Part shown: piece after piece, positions 51,932 to 60,399 of the stretch
Layout: each line of letters begins with the position of its first letter
How positions within the stretch are numbered: the stretch's first letter is position 1
Source: 2-12-FULL-40-12 sp964518135
GTDB lineage: Bacteria > Patescibacteriota > Minisyncoccia > Minisyncoccales > 2-12-FULL-40-12
DNA length: 64,000 bases
Reading direction: 5' to 3'
NCBI GenBank assembly: GCA_964518135.1
Contig: CAZFEY010000001.1
Location: 1-64,000, forward strand
Made by a program: the position numbers and the translations under genes
The notes under the pieces: generated by a model
The model's input: the letters and a program-made list of their open reading frames with translations, nothing else
Told to the model about the DNA's origin: nothing
The model's database searches: none

Positions 51932-53140
51932 ATGAATAGTTCCAAAGACCGAAAAATTAAAAATATTTTAACAAGGGGCGTGGAAAAGATCTACCCTAAT
52001 AGCGCTGCTCTAGAGGCGGTTTTGAGATCTAGTAAGAAAATCCGGCTTTACAATGGAATTGACCCGACTGGTCATTTGCACTTAGGCCACTTATCTGTTT
52101 TGAAAAAATTACGCCAATTTCAGGATTTAGGTCATGAGGTTATTGTTTTGATAGGTGATTTCACCGCGACAATTGGTGATCCTACCGATAAATATGCGGC
52201 CAGAAAGCCTCTAACTAGGAAACAAGCACTGGAAAATGCCAAAAATTATAAAATCCAAATTGGTAAAGTCCTAGATTTTAAAAAACCCAACGTCAGATTT
52301 TTGCATAATGCAAAATGGATTAATAAATTAAAACCAAACGATTTGCTTAAAATATTTTCCCAGTTTACTGTGGCTCGGCTCTTGGAAAGAGATATGTTTC
52401 AAAAGAGAATAAGTGAGGGCAGAGATATTTTATTGCATGAATTTGTGTATCCGGTTTTTCAGGCTTATGACGGCTTGGTTATGAGCGTGGATTTAGAGAT
52501 TGGCGGTAACGACCAAACCTTTAATATGCTTCGCGGCAGAGATTTAATGAAAAAAATCAAAAACAAGGAAAAATTTATAATGGCCTTAAAATTACTAACC
52601 GATTCTACTGGCAAAAAAATGGGCAAAACCGATGGTAACTTTGTGTCTTTGTCTGAAGGCCCAGAAGAGATATTTGGTAAAATTATGGCTTGGCCAGATT
52701 CTTTATTGGCAAGCGGCCTTGAGCTTTTAACAGATATTTTTCAAGAAGAGATAGAAAAAATCCTAACCAACCCTAAAAAAGCAAAGGTTTTATTGGCAAA
52801 AGAGATTGTCCGAATTTGTCATAGCGACAAAGAGGCAAATTTGGCCGAAAAAGAGTTTAAAAGGGTTTTTGAAGACAAGCAGGTTCCTTTCAAAGTGCCA
52901 GAAGTTAGAATTGCCCAAAATACACTTTCAATCCTAGATTTATTGGTAAAAATCAAACTAGCCTCATCAAAATCAGAAGCGAAGAGATTGATTTTACAAG
53001 GAGGGGTAAAAATAGACGGAGTTTTACAAAAAGACTGGAAAGAAATAATTGAAACAAAAAAAGCCGCCGGAGGCGAGTCTCGTAATAAGCGGGGACAAAT
53101 TGTCCAAGTTGGCAAGAGAAAGTTTGCAAAAATAATTTAA
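51932..53140 (+). CDS. tyrS: Tyrosyl-tRNA synthetase
   Basis: The 402-aa class I synthetase has the HIGH-type motif GIDPTGHLHLGHLS, a KMSKS-type loop reading KKMGKTDGN, and a C-terminal S4 RNA-binding domain (KSEAKRLILQGGVKIDGVLQKD). The tyrosine and ATP site shows IGDFTATIGDPTDK. It charges tRNA-Tyr. The start ATG lies directly after the -10 box, so the mRNA probably begins at or near the codon itself. The gene ends by overlapping the convergent ruvC gene by 4 nt. Confidence 0.97.
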   Translation: MNSSKDRKIKNILTRGVEKIYPNSAALEAVLRSSKKIRLYNGIDPTGHLHLGHLSVLKKLRQFQDLGHEVIVLIGDFTATIGDPTDKYAARKPLTRKQALENAKNYKIQIGKVLDFKKPNVRFLHNAKWINKLKPNDLLKIFSQFTVARLLERDMFQKRISEGRDILLHEFVYPVFQAYDGLVMSVDLEIGGNDQTFNMLRGRDLMKKIKNKEKFIMALKLLTDSTGKKMGKTDGNFVSLSEGPEEIFGKIMAWPDSLLASGLELLTDIFQEEIEKILTNPKKAKVLLAKEIVRICHSDKEANLAEKEFKRVFEDKQVPFKVPEVRIAQNTLSILDLLVKIKLASSKSEAKRLILQGGVKIDGVLQKDWKEIIETKKAAGGESRNKRGQIVQVGKRKFAKII

Positions 53141-53622
53141 GCTTCTTTTATTGCATAAGTTAGAGCTACGGCTAAGGCGTCGGCAACGTCATCTGTTCGA
53201 AGCTGTTCTTTTCTGGGATTGAGCAGTTTTTTTATTTTTTTTTGGATTTCTTTCTTTTCAGCCCTTCCGAATCCAGTCATGGTCATTTTGACTTGTAGAG
53301 GTGTGAAGCTGAAAACAGGAATTTTATTTTTAGCCGCTGTTAATAATATTACGCCACTTGCTTGGCTTACCGGTATAGCGGTTTTTAAGTTTTTGAAAAA
53401 ATAAATATTTTCTATGGCCATAACGTTTGGTTTGTGTCTTTTAATCAGTCTGCTAAGGTCGTTATTTATTTTTTTTAATCTGTCTGGTCTCTCTAATTTT
53501 GGGGTGGTTGTAATAAGCCCACACTCTAAACATTTAAAAGGCAATTTATTGTTGCCTTTATTGTGCTTTACTACGCCATATCCGATACTTGCTAGTCCCG
53601 GATCGATTCCCAGAATAATCAT
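53137..53622 (-). CDS. ruvC: Crossover junction endodeoxyribonuclease RuvC
   Basis: The 161-aa protein starts MIILGIDPGLASIGYGVVK with the first catalytic Asp (GIDPG). It continues with AIENIYFFKNLKTAIPVSQASGVILL for the second acidic site and ends with DDVADALAVALTYA, holding the C-terminal aspartates. It resolves Holliday junctions. It lies just downstream of yebC on the minus strand with a 2-nt gap, the order also seen in many other bacteria. RuvA and RuvB are not in this window. Confidence 0.97.
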   Translation of the reverse strand: MIILGIDPGLASIGYGVVKHNKGNNKLPFKCLECGLITTTPKLERPDRLKKINNDLSRLIKRHKPNVMAIENIYFFKNLKTAIPVSQASGVILLTAAKNKIPVFSFTPLQVKMTMTGFGRAEKKEIQKKIKKLLNPRKEQLRTDDVADALAVALTYAIKEA

Positions 53623-53624
53623 AA

Positions 53625-54359
53625 TTAATTTTTAAGATTGGAGTACACCTCTTGGACCGAATCTAGTTCATCTAAACCTTCAAAAAGCTTTTGGCAAGCG
53701 TTTTTCTTTTCTGGGTCTATGTCGATTTCTTCTTTAGCTACCCAATCGAGAGACATGGAATTTGTTTTTATTCCTTGGCTTTCGAGTTTATTCTTTACCT
53801 GGTTTAACTCCTCGGGATTTGTATATACATAAAACTCATCATCGTTCTGCTTAAAATCTTGAGCCCCAGATTCTATCGCTGCTATTTCCAACTTTTCTTT
53901 ATCTTGAAAATCTTTTTCTTGTTCTTCGACGCTTAAAACAATACAACCTTTCTTTTCAAACATCCACCTTACAGCGCCCTCGCTTGCTAATTTGGAATTA
54001 TTCTGGTTAATAACCTGTTTAATCTCTCCCAATGACCGGTTTTTGTTATCGGTTATACCTTCAATAATGACAGCAATCCCCCCTGGCCCGAAAAGTTCAA
54101 AAGTCATCGCTTCTAGTTGTTCTCCAGCCAACTCTCCCGTGCCTTTCTTGATTGCCCTTTCGATATTGTCTTTGGGCATATTACATTCCTTAGCTTTTTC
54201 AATAGCCAGTCTCAATCCCGCATTAGTTATGGGGTCTCCCCCTCTTTCTTTTGCTGCGATAGATATGGCCTTGGAGAGTTTAGAAAAAATCTTGCCGCGC
54301 TTATTGTCGGCAATCTCTTTTTTGTATTTAATTGTTTTAAAATGCGAATGACCAGACAT
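53625..54359 (-). CDS. YebC/PmpR family transcriptional regulator / translation factor
   Basis: The 244-aa protein begins MSGHSHFKTIKYKKEIADNKRGKIFSKLSKAISIAAKERGGDPITNAGLRLAIEKAKECNMPKDNIERAIKKG, the YebC core, with later acidic blocks such as FELFGPGGIAVIIEGITDN. The family members act as DNA-binding regulators, and some relieve ribosome stalling at proline stretches. No DNA target can be inferred from this window. It precedes ruvC on the same strand with a 2-nt gap. Confidence 0.95.
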   Translation of the reverse strand: MSGHSHFKTIKYKKEIADNKRGKIFSKLSKAISIAAKERGGDPITNAGLRLAIEKAKECNMPKDNIERAIKKGTGELAGEQLEAMTFELFGPGGIAVIIEGITDNKNRSLGEIKQVINQNNSKLASEGAVRWMFEKKGCIVLSVEEQEKDFQDKEKLEIAAIESGAQDFKQNDDEFYVYTNPEELNQVKNKLESQGIKTNSMSLDWVAKEEIDIDPEKKNACQKLFEGLDELDSVQEVYSNLKN

Positions 54360-54411
54360 GTTGCAGGCTTATTCTATTGCAATTACAAGAATAAAACAAG
54401 CATTATTTAAT

Positions 54412-55599
54412 TCAAGAATCCTTTTGAGGCGCGGATCTGCTTAAGATTAGTATTATAATGCTGGAGATAATCGCTATAATTAGGGCGATAATTGCAGTAG
54501 AGAATATACCCCCATTGTTGAAAAACAGAGAACCAACAGTTGCGAGACTAGCTTGGTTATTGTCCGTATTTCTTACCGTCGATTTTTCGTTCGTGTCGTT
54601 TTTTACCACGCTGTCGGTATTAGTTTTTCCAGGGGTTAAATCTTGGCTCCACGCCCAATCATCGCTAAAACGATTGAACGATTTTCCCTTGGGAGCCGAT
54701 AAATACTCAACTTTATCAACGGCTGTGCTATTGGGAGAAAACAAAATTAACCCATCAGAATCGTTGTTAAGAGTAATTTTTGTTTGTGATTTTGGTAATA
54801 ACAGAAATTCTTGGGCTGGGATAATGGCTCCTGTTGGTATTTTGTATTTGATAATTTTGCCCTCTATGTCTTGGATCAGCCAGCCAGACACATTTGCGTC
54901 AAAAACATTTTGATTAAAAAGTTCAATCCATTCTTCCTGTTGAGTAGACGAATCGGGGGCCGGTAAAAATTCGTTGATTATAATACCGTTTTCTGTATTA
55001 CTTCCCGCCACCACTTCGTTATCGAGATTAATACTTAATTCTGTTTTGATTTGTAAGTTCTCGATCACGCCGCTGCTGTTTTGTATTTTTGGCGTGCCCC
55101 CAGGGCTTTGGCTGGTTTGCCAATTAACGCCATCGGAACCTGCCATAAGCGGGCTTTTTCGCTCCATTGTTTGTTTTGTAGAATTGTCTCCCATAAGCCA
55201 CTCGCCAGAGCCATTGATCTCATCAACAATTGCCTCCGAAGCGTCCTGTAATTGCAGATACTCGCCATTATTACTTAAGGATCCGGTATATATTTGGTCC
55301 GCGACAATACCAATAACGGAATTGTCATCTGTTCTTTCGAGCAAGAAGTATCCGTTTGCCGGGATAACTCCAGAAAGCTTGATGAGCGGGGTTTTGTCTG
55401 TTGATTTTAATATCCAACCCGTAATATCAATATTGGAGGAGGTATTATTATAAAGCTCTATCCATTCGTCATTTGCCGATGTGGTTGTGCCCATCCATGC
55501 TATTTCATTGATAACAACGCTTGTAGTGGCAAGAATTGGCATTGGCAACACAACAAGACACATTGCCCCAAAAAATAATTTTACATACTTTGCATTCAT
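54412..55599 (-). CDS. Exported protein with two lamin-tail domains (~395 aa)
   Basis: A signal peptide (KLFFGAMCLVVLPMPILA) precedes a first lamin-tail domain (VVINEIAWMGTTTSANDEWIELYNNTSSNIDITGWILKS, ~20-135) and a second (IIINEFLPAPDSSTQQEEWIELFNQNVFDANVSGWLIQD, ~205-310). A Ser/Thr/Asn-rich linker and a C-terminal membrane helix (IFSTAIIALIIAIISSIIILIL) with a short basic tail follow. Lamin-tail domains in exported bacterial proteins are often found in surface or nuclease contexts, but their role is unknown. The start at 55599 (MNAKYVKLFFG) is supported by TGATACAAT 8 nt before it, giving a leaderless mRNA; the longer frame from 55653 lacks this. Confidence 0.85.
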   Translation of the reverse strand: MNAKYVKLFFGAMCLVVLPMPILATTSVVINEIAWMGTTTSANDEWIELYNNTSSNIDITGWILKSTDKTPLIKLSGVIPANGYFLLERTDDNSVIGIVADQIYTGSLSNNGEYLQLQDASEAIVDEINGSGEWLMGDNSTKQTMERKSPLMAGSDGVNWQTSQSPGGTPKIQNSSGVIENLQIKTELSINLDNEVVAGSNTENGIIINEFLPAPDSSTQQEEWIELFNQNVFDANVSGWLIQDIEGKIIKYKIPTGAIIPAQEFLLLPKSQTKITLNNDSDGLILFSPNSTAVDKVEYLSAPKGKSFNRFSDDWAWSQDLTPGKTNTDSVVKNDTNEKSTVRNTDNNQASLATVGSLFFNNGGIFSTAIIALIIAIISSIIILILSRSAPQKDS

Positions 55600-55726
55600 T
55601 TTTGCGTATTGTATCAGAAAGGGTTGGGTTGGGCGAGAATCTGGTTTAACCACTCTCCCTTGTTTTTATCTTGAAAATAGAATAGCATTGAAAGATATTG
55701 GGTTTAGAAACTGGAAAAATGATGTT

Positions 55727-55894
55727 ATGGGAAATAAAAAACTACCAAAAAGCGTAAAGATATATATCAGAAAAGAAAAAGCGCGTATCCGCCGTGAAAT
55801 TTTTGATACACAAAAACAAAAAGAGTTGATAAAAAAGATTTATCAGGACTTGCAATCAGTAGGGTCCGCAAAAGGACACAGTATCTCTAATTAG
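55727..55894 (+). CDS. Small basic helical protein (55 aa)
   Basis: Starting at the ATG at 55727, the sequence reads MGNKKLPKSVKIYIRKEKARIRREIFDTQKQKELIKKIYQDL, then a short polar tail. It is highly basic and likely a single amphipathic helix hairpin. I recall closely similar small proteins in other Patescibacteria but know no function; nucleic-acid binding is a guess from charge. The longer frame upstream (55481) runs antiparallel to the lamin-tail gene and is not credible. The region is followed by tRNA-like remnants. Confidence 0.6.
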   Translation: MGNKKLPKSVKIYIRKEKARIRREIFDTQKQKELIKKIYQDLQSVGSAKGHSISN

Positions 55895-56000
55895 AGGTTC
55901 GAATCCGTTTAGTTACCTCTTCAGTGAATTTAGGGCAAGGTCTGACAATGCTTGTCAAAATCTAAGATATCAAATAATCGCCTTCTGGGCGGTTTTTTGG
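55860..56000 (+). other. tRNA-like 3' remnant plus hairpin before the 56015 gene
   Basis: The segment contains a T-arm-like AGAGGTTCGAATCC followed by GTTACCTC, but no complementary acceptor upstream, so it is a tRNA fragment at most. It continues into a CGCCTTCTGGGCGG-TTTTTT hairpin almost identical to that at 439-460. The arrangement of tRNA remnant, hairpin, then a GKTNW-anchor gene therefore occurs twice in the window. Confidence 0.5.
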
Positions 56001-56014
56001 TAAATTAGAATAAT

Positions 56015-56920
56015 ATGCCATTTATTACTCAAGGTAAAACTAACTGGAAATTTATTTTAGTCGTAGTTGCGTTGGCTTTGGTTGCCGCTGGTGGGATTCT
56101 AGTTCATCAGAATCAATGGTCTCGAGAAAAATACGTGAACATATCCAACGTTACTACGAATTGCGCTAACGAAGGTGAGCGGGTCAGGGTTGATGGACAA
56201 GGTTTTCCTGCAATTTGCTGTTTGAATTTAAAGCCTATGTACGGTTCTGACAGAGAGGACTGTGCCTTACCAGATATGCCTGGCGATATCGGGGTTTGTA
56301 GTAATTGCGGTGATGGCGTTTGCGAACCACAGAATAATGAAAATAAATGTAATTGCTCGCAGGATTGTTCAGGCATCGAAACAATTAATTGGAAAACTTA
56401 TAAAAACGAAGAATTTGAATTTGAGTTTAATTATCCAAATGATTGGATGAAAACAGGAGAGCCTTGCGATTGGCGGCCGTTTTGTCTCTATGTCATTGCT
56501 TATAACAAATTACCAGACGAGAGCGAAGAAGGTATTTGTCTTGGAGGAATCGATATATGTTACAAGAAAGGATTTGATAGTTATAAAAATGCTTTTTCAG
56601 AGAGCCGCCTACCACCTAATTATTCCAAAGACAGTTTAATGAAATTCATTAATATTGACGGAAAGAATGCAGGCCAATTAATCAGTTACGATGTTCACGG
56701 AGGCGATTATGTAATTGAAACACTACTTTTTACTGACGATGTTCGTATTCAGCTTTCACTTGTGTTACCCGTTGAACCATATAAGCCTCTTCCTGATAAC
56801 CTTGAGAAGAACCAGGACAGAGAGAAAGATTTGAACAGAGGCATATTTCCCGACGAAGAAACAAAGGAAATGGTGTTAATATATAATCAGATGTTAAAGA
56901 GTTTTCGATTCTTACCTTAG
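56015..56920 (+). CDS. GKTNW-anchored protein with a PsbP-like domain (301 aa)
   Basis: MPFITQGKTNW and the following helix (~12-30) repeat the N-terminus of the 900-1880 protein. A Cys-rich stretch (~85-120, CSNCGDGVCEPQNNENKCNCSQDC) has the CGDGxCEP...NC..DC pattern common in exported proteins. It is followed by a C-terminal domain (~130-301) beginning with TYKNEEFEFEFNYPNDWM, a pattern typical of PsbP-like or MOG1-like folds. The protein is membrane anchored with an external C-terminus. Function is unknown. The start is set by the shared N-terminus. The second copy of the module and its repeated upstream hairpin suggest module shuffling. Confidence 0.7.
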   Translation: MPFITQGKTNWKFILVVVALALVAAGGILVHQNQWSREKYVNISNVTTNCANEGERVRVDGQGFPAICCLNLKPMYGSDREDCALPDMPGDIGVCSNCGDGVCEPQNNENKCNCSQDCSGIETINWKTYKNEEFEFEFNYPNDWMKTGEPCDWRPFCLYVIAYNKLPDESEEGICLGGIDICYKKGFDSYKNAFSESRLPPNYSKDSLMKFINIDGKNAGQLISYDVHGGDYVIETLLFTDDVRIQLSLVLPVEPYKPLPDNLEKNQDREKDLNRGIFPDEETKEMVLIYNQMLKSFRFLP

Positions 56921-56969
56921 AAACAGGTTCTAATATTATCCGATATCCGCAGTATGTTGAAATTAATTA

Positions 56970-57003
56970 AAATAATTGGTCGCTCTTGTCGAGCAACCAA
57001 TTG
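56970..57003. terminator. Bidirectional terminator between 56920 and 57028
   Basis: AATTGGTCGCTC/GAGCAACCAATT forms a strong stem with one mismatch and a 5-nt loop, flanked by AT-rich sequence. It suits the convergent genes on both sides. Confidence 0.7.
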
Positions 57004-57027
57004 TTTATGTGTTGTTTTTCCAGTCTA

Positions 57028-57351
57028 TCATTTTCTGGTTTGGTTTGGCCTGTAGCCTTCTTTTTTCCATCCCATCATTTCTTCGAACATGGGATCTTTT
57101 TCAGTGGCTGAAGGTTTTTTGGCCGGAGATTGGCCTGGTGGTTGTTTAGGCTTATTTTCGCCTTTTTTGAAATTCTCGCTGACAGAAAGTCTTGCGCCGT
57201 AATCCGATGGCAAATCGGATGTTGGAGTGGTGGTTGGCGGTTTGGGTACCGCATCTTTCTTGTGCGGATCGTGCATAGATGGTCCTCTATTGGCTATTTT
57301 TGCCACAACAATAATAGCTACTATTATTGCGCCTATGATTAACCATGTCAT
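57028..57351 (-). CDS. Small membrane-anchored protein, unknown function (107 aa)
   Basis: One N-terminal helix (MTWLIIGAIIVAIIVVAKIA) is followed by a Pro-, Lys- and Ser-rich disordered region (MHDPHKKDAVPKPPTTTPTS... KPKQPPGQSPAKKPSATEKD). The end is short and conserved-looking (DPMFEEMMGWKKEGYRPNQTRK). The final segment may be a docking peptide. I recognise no family. The gene has a consensus TTGACA promoter with TATAAA, an AAAGGAG site and higher GC than its neighbours, like the CsgG-like and SPFH genes. Confidence 0.7.
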   Translation of the reverse strand: MTWLIIGAIIVAIIVVAKIANRGPSMHDPHKKDAVPKPPTTTPTSDLPSDYGARLSVSENFKKGENKPKQPPGQSPAKKPSATEKDPMFEEMMGWKKEGYRPNQTRK

Positions 57352-57401
57352 AGCGGGTCTCCTTTTTTTTGCGTACTTTGGACTATGGTGAGCTGATTTT
57401 A

Positions 57402-57429
57402 TTTATACCTTAGAGAGATTTTTTGTCAA
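57402..57429 (-). promoter_or_regulatory. Promoter of the 57028 gene
   Basis: Minus strand TTGACA (57429-57424), 16-bp spacer, TATAAA (57407-57402), followed by AAAAGGAG near the ATG at 57351. Confidence 0.85.
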
Positions 57430-57438
57430 TTAAAGGGT

Positions 57439-57466
57439 TTGACAAGGTACTAGATTTTGATAAATT
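57439..57466 (+). promoter_or_regulatory. Divergent promoter of the candidate structured RNA
   Basis: TTGACA (57439-57444), 16-bp spacer, TAAATT (57461-57466). It starts 10 bp from the minus promoter and points into a stretch without a convincing ORF. Confidence 0.7.
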
Positions 57467-57472
57467 TAGATT

Positions 57473-57654
57473 GAGGGGGGTGCGGCATTGATTGCCTAAG
57501 GGCGCGGAATTTAATAAAGGAGGATAGAAAAGACGCGTCGCCAGCGATGCCCAAGCTGACAAGCTTATTCTAGTCGATTTTATTAAGTCCGATCTCCCCT
57601 TACCAAAGAAGAGATTTTTCGCTAGTTGGAAGAGGTTAAAAGACCTCTTTTTTG
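57473..57654 (+). ncRNA. Candidate structured RNA with a Shine-Dalgarno-like apical loop
   Basis: A promoter at 57439-57466 and an intrinsic terminator at 57629-57654 bracket about 180 nt with no ORF beyond a few codons. It folds into nested stems: TGAGGGG (57472-57478) with CCCCTTA (57596-57602), GGCATTG (57484-57490) with CGATGCC (57545-57551), and GGCGCG (57501-57506) with CGCGTC (57534-57539). The apical loop shows AAAGGAGGA (57516-57524), a perfect Shine-Dalgarno-like sequence. Rod-like shape and length recall 6S-type RNAs; I do not recognise the exact family. Alternatively it is the 5' leader of the 57743 gene. Confidence 0.45.
57629..57654 (+). terminator. Intrinsic terminator before the 57743 gene
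   Basis: AGAGGT-TAAAAG-ACCTCT 6-bp stem followed by a T-run. It lies inside the longer frame of the next gene, supporting the start at 57743. Confidence 0.75.
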
Positions 57655-57742
57655 GTTGGCGAGAATGTATTATAATAAAATAAAGGTCGCACTTTTATTT
57701 TCTAGCACTGGGAGAAAGCATTTATTTGTATTTTTTACCTTT

Positions 57743-58012
57743 ATGGACAAAGAGAATCTTCCAAAAGAAAAGGACTTGATCGGGAAAATAACGCACTATT
57801 TTGACCATATAGGGGTAGCGGTTATTGAACTTTCAAACCCTCTTAATGTTGGAGATAACGTAAGAGTGGTTGGTGGCGAGACCGACTTTACCCAACAAAT
57901 AGAATCCATAGAGCATGACCATAAAAAGATTGATAAGGCCATGCCTGGCGATTCTATCGGTATTGCGATCGGTCAGAAGGTTAGAGATGGGTATAGAGTT
58001 TACAGGGTATAA
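57743..58012 (+). CDS. Translation elongation factor EF-Tu domain 2-like protein (89 aa)
   Basis: The start MDKENLPKEKDLIGKITHYFDHIGVAVIELSNPLNVGDNVRVVGGETDFTQQIESIEHDHKKIDKAMPGDSIGIAIGQKVRDGYRVYRV matches the beta-barrel of EF-Tu domain 2 (GD.I...G....F.Q.V.SI..), without a GTPase domain. Small stand-alone homologues are known in several bacteria and archaea but their role is not. The start at 57743 is supported by a TATAAT box about 70 nt upstream and by the terminator at 57629-57654, which would fall inside the longer frame. Confidence 0.82.
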   Translation: MDKENLPKEKDLIGKITHYFDHIGVAVIELSNPLNVGDNVRVVGGETDFTQQIESIEHDHKKIDKAMPGDSIGIAIGQKVRDGYRVYRV

Positions 58013-58052
58013 AGATTTTAAATTCTAATAAATTTTAACTTCCCCATTTTTT

Positions 58053-58511
58053 ATGGAGCTTTTAAATAATTTTTCAATAGAGATTTTGTGGCAACTATTC
58101 TTCGCTGCGGCGTTAGGCGCCTTGATTGGAACAGAGAGAGAATACAAAAGAAAGGGTGCTGGGTTGCAAACTTATAGCCTGGTTGCTTTGGGATCTTGTC
58201 TTTTTACTGTCGTTTTTGTAACTATGTCTTCTTCCGTAGATTCAACAGGAAGTTCTACTGCGTATGAATCAGCTCGCTTGATTCAAGCCATTGCTACTGG
58301 TATTGGTTTTATAGGGGCGGGAGGGATTTTTAGGCAGGCGTCTGGCCCAATAGGGTTAACTACAGCTACTGGACTGTGGGTTGTGGCTGCGATTGGGGTT
58401 GCGGCGGGGTTTCAACTTTACTTTTTGGCAATAATAGTAGCTATTTTAACCATCGCTATTTTGTTGGGGCTTGGAAGAATAGAAGAAAAATTTTTTAAAT
58501 CAAGAGAATAA
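58053..58511 (+). CDS. MgtC/SapB family membrane protein
   Basis: The 152-aa protein has about four helices and the conserved block LFFAAALGALIGTEREYKRKGAGLQTYSLVALGSCLFTVV, with the GxERExxxKxAGLRT-type motif, followed by GIGFIGAGGIFRQASGPIGLTTATGLWVVAAIGVAAG. MgtC proteins act in acid or magnesium stress and modulate the F-type ATPase in some pathogens; transport itself is not established. It precedes a small membrane protein by 4 bp. Confidence 0.92.
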   Translation: MELLNNFSIEILWQLFFAAALGALIGTEREYKRKGAGLQTYSLVALGSCLFTVVFVTMSSSVDSTGSSTAYESARLIQAIATGIGFIGAGGIFRQASGPIGLTTATGLWVVAAIGVAAGFQLYFLAIIVAILTIAILLGLGRIEEKFFKSRE

Positions 58512-58515
58512 ATTT

Positions 58516-58872
58516 GTGCAAGGTCAAAAGATAATTGGTTTGATTCTATTAATACTTGGCATGGCAATTATAGTTTATATTCTTTGGTATTCGTTTAATA
58601 TTTTTACCGCAAAGATATCGCCTCCAGAGATTTTTAAGACCACAACAGAAAGTAATGATAATATTCCTGCGCCCTCTTTAAATTTACAAGGACTAGGAAT
58701 TGATTTAGAAAAATTAGCAGGAGAACAAATCCAAAAACAGATAGAATCTGTTATGCCAATGAACGCCGTCCCAAGACTGCTCAACTTGATAAGTTGGTCC
58801 ATTCTTGCCGGGATTTTCATTTTGGGTGGAAGCCAGATTGCCAACATGGGCATAAATTTGATTAAGAAATAG
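58516..58872 (+). CDS. Small membrane protein after mgtC (118 aa)
   Basis: The reading frame starts with GTG 4 bp after the stop of the MgtC gene. It has one helix near the start (IIGLILLILGMAIIVYILWYSF), a polar middle with coiled-coil-like heptads (IDLEKLAGEQIQKQIESVMPM) and a second helix near the end (LLNLISWSILAGIFILGGSQIANMGI). It has no known family. Two helices flanking a soluble loop suggest a small accessory protein, possibly for the MgtC-like protein. The start codon choice is tentative. Confidence 0.65.
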   Translation: MQGQKIIGLILLILGMAIIVYILWYSFNIFTAKISPPEIFKTTTESNDNIPAPSLNLQGLGIDLEKLAGEQIQKQIESVMPMNAVPRLLNLISWSILAGIFILGGSQIANMGINLIKK

Positions 58873-58887
58873 GTTGTTGGAAAATAT

Positions 58888-60138
<1,251 letters not shown>

Positions 60139-60159
60139 TTGAAGAGATTTGAATAGGGG

Positions 60160-60399
60160 TTGACAAGTTTAATACAGGGAGTATTATGAAAATAGGAAAC
60201 TATAGTATTGACATGCGAATCGCTAGACACTACAATAGACCAACCGAAAAAGAAGTACTTACAACTAAGGTATGGTTTTTTTCTGCCCTTTGCATCAAGG
60301 CAGATTACCAACACGAGGGGGTCTAGAAGAAATGAAACACCAGCTTATGGCCAAAAAAGATGATCTTCGCCTCCTCGCCCAGGGAGGCCTTTTACTCCT
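60160..60399 (+). promoter_or_regulatory. Tandem promoters and structured leader of greA
   Basis: P1: TTGACA (60160-60165), 16 bp, TATTAT (60182-60187). P2: TTGACA (60208-60213), 17 bp, TACAAT (60231-60236). P2 would leave a leader of about 157 nt before greA. It contains hairpin GGTA-TCTGCC/GGCAGA-TACC (60269-60309) and hairpin GCCTCC/GGAGGC (60369-60388) 12 nt before the start codon. No credible small gene is present. Confidence 0.6.

Noticed and set aside
55481..55726. Upstream part of a 137-aa ORF
   Set aside because: It runs antiparallel to the lamin-tail gene; only the part from 55727 looks like a real protein.
60186..60326. A 46-codon ORF starting at ATG 60186 ahead of greA
   Set aside because: Its ATG overlaps the -10 box of P1 and lies upstream of P2, so neither promoter would give a transcript containing it. 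No homology is recognised.
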